In this document: positions 19,038-19,160 of the stretch, one piece after another | Layout of the letters: each line of letters begins with the position of its first letter | Numbering within the stretch: the first letter of the stretch is position 1 | DNA from: Phoronis ovalis | Lineage: Eukaryota > Phoronida > Phoronidae | Length of the DNA stretch: 19,160 bases | Reading direction: 5' to 3' | NCBI GenBank assembly: GCA_028565635.1 | Contig: JAOXYB010016354.1 | Location: forward strand, 1-19,160 | Program-made: the position numbers and the translations under genes | Notes under the pieces: model-generated | Told to the model about the DNA's origin: nothing | Database searches by the model: none | What the model saw: only the letters and a program-made list of their open reading frames with translations

Positions 19038-19160
19038 TGAAAGGGTCGTTGTCGTAAGGGGTACTACAGAAGTGTACCGGGCTGACAATTTCCGCAAGGC
19101 GGTAAACTTCTAGACCCATTTATAGGAAATCATAAATCTTTTACAAAACTCCGTGACCGG
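19038..19160. mobile_element. Second foldback element, left arm only (cut by window end)
   Basis: Starts TGAAAGGGTCGTTGTCG and follows the left arm of the 16909-17174 element almost base for base through TTCCGCAAGGCGGTAAACTT, TCTAGACCCATTTATAGG and CCGTGACCGG up to the last base of the window. The right arm must lie outside. The shared start point with the first copy defines the element's end. Confidence 0.85.

Noticed and set aside
1-19160. CRISPR array, prokaryotic operon or phage
   Set aside because: Exon-intron structure, animal extracellular domains and the repeat landscape show this is eukaryotic nuclear DNA. No regular repeat-spacer array exists.

Overview
The window looks like intron-rich metazoan nuclear DNA. 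It is AT-rich, has short coding exons with GT/AG boundaries separated by long introns, carries animal-type extracellular modules (TNF-receptor cysteine-rich domains, a WSC domain, a Thr-rich stalk), and is heavily loaded with degenerate repeats and a foldback element. A marine lophotrochozoan, perhaps a mollusc, is my best guess. That is inference from style, not proof.

Two genes can be built on the minus strand by joining exons whose splice phases agree. Gene A (4149 down to 1, running off the left edge) encodes a signal peptide, one complete eight-cysteine WSC domain, a Thr/Ser-rich mucin-like stalk and the start of a Cys-rich segment. Every internal boundary is phase 1. Gene B (about 14443 down to 7471) encodes four TNF-receptor cysteine-rich repeats, one transmembrane helix with a basic stop-transfer stretch, a short cytoplasmic linker, a complete subtilisin-like (peptidase S8) catalytic domain with Asp/His/Ser triad, and a C-terminal tail. 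All five joints are in phase, which supports a single receptor-protease fusion. I know of no described TNFR-subtilase receptor, so this is the main candidate for an undescribed system: ligand binding outside coupled to a protease inside the cell.

Two 4-nucleotide insertions break the Gene B frame, one in TNFR repeat 1 and one just after the catalytic His. Removing four bases at each place restores the exact family spacing. The locus is therefore a recently disabled copy or allele, or the assembly has errors. The first (signal peptide) exon of Gene B was not found with confidence and probably lies in or beyond the repeat-rich region to the right.

Layout: 1-4149 Gene A; 4150-7470 intergenic with nothing recognised; 7471-14443 Gene B, with a diverged repeat of about 300 bp filling its last intron (about 7830-8985) and its CRD4-TM intron (about 12150-13260); 14444-19160 more of the same repeat, a 33-bp tandem array headed by a GC-rich motif (15287-15600), a 266-bp foldback element nested in the repeat (16909-17174), and the left part of a second copy cut by the window end (19038-19160).
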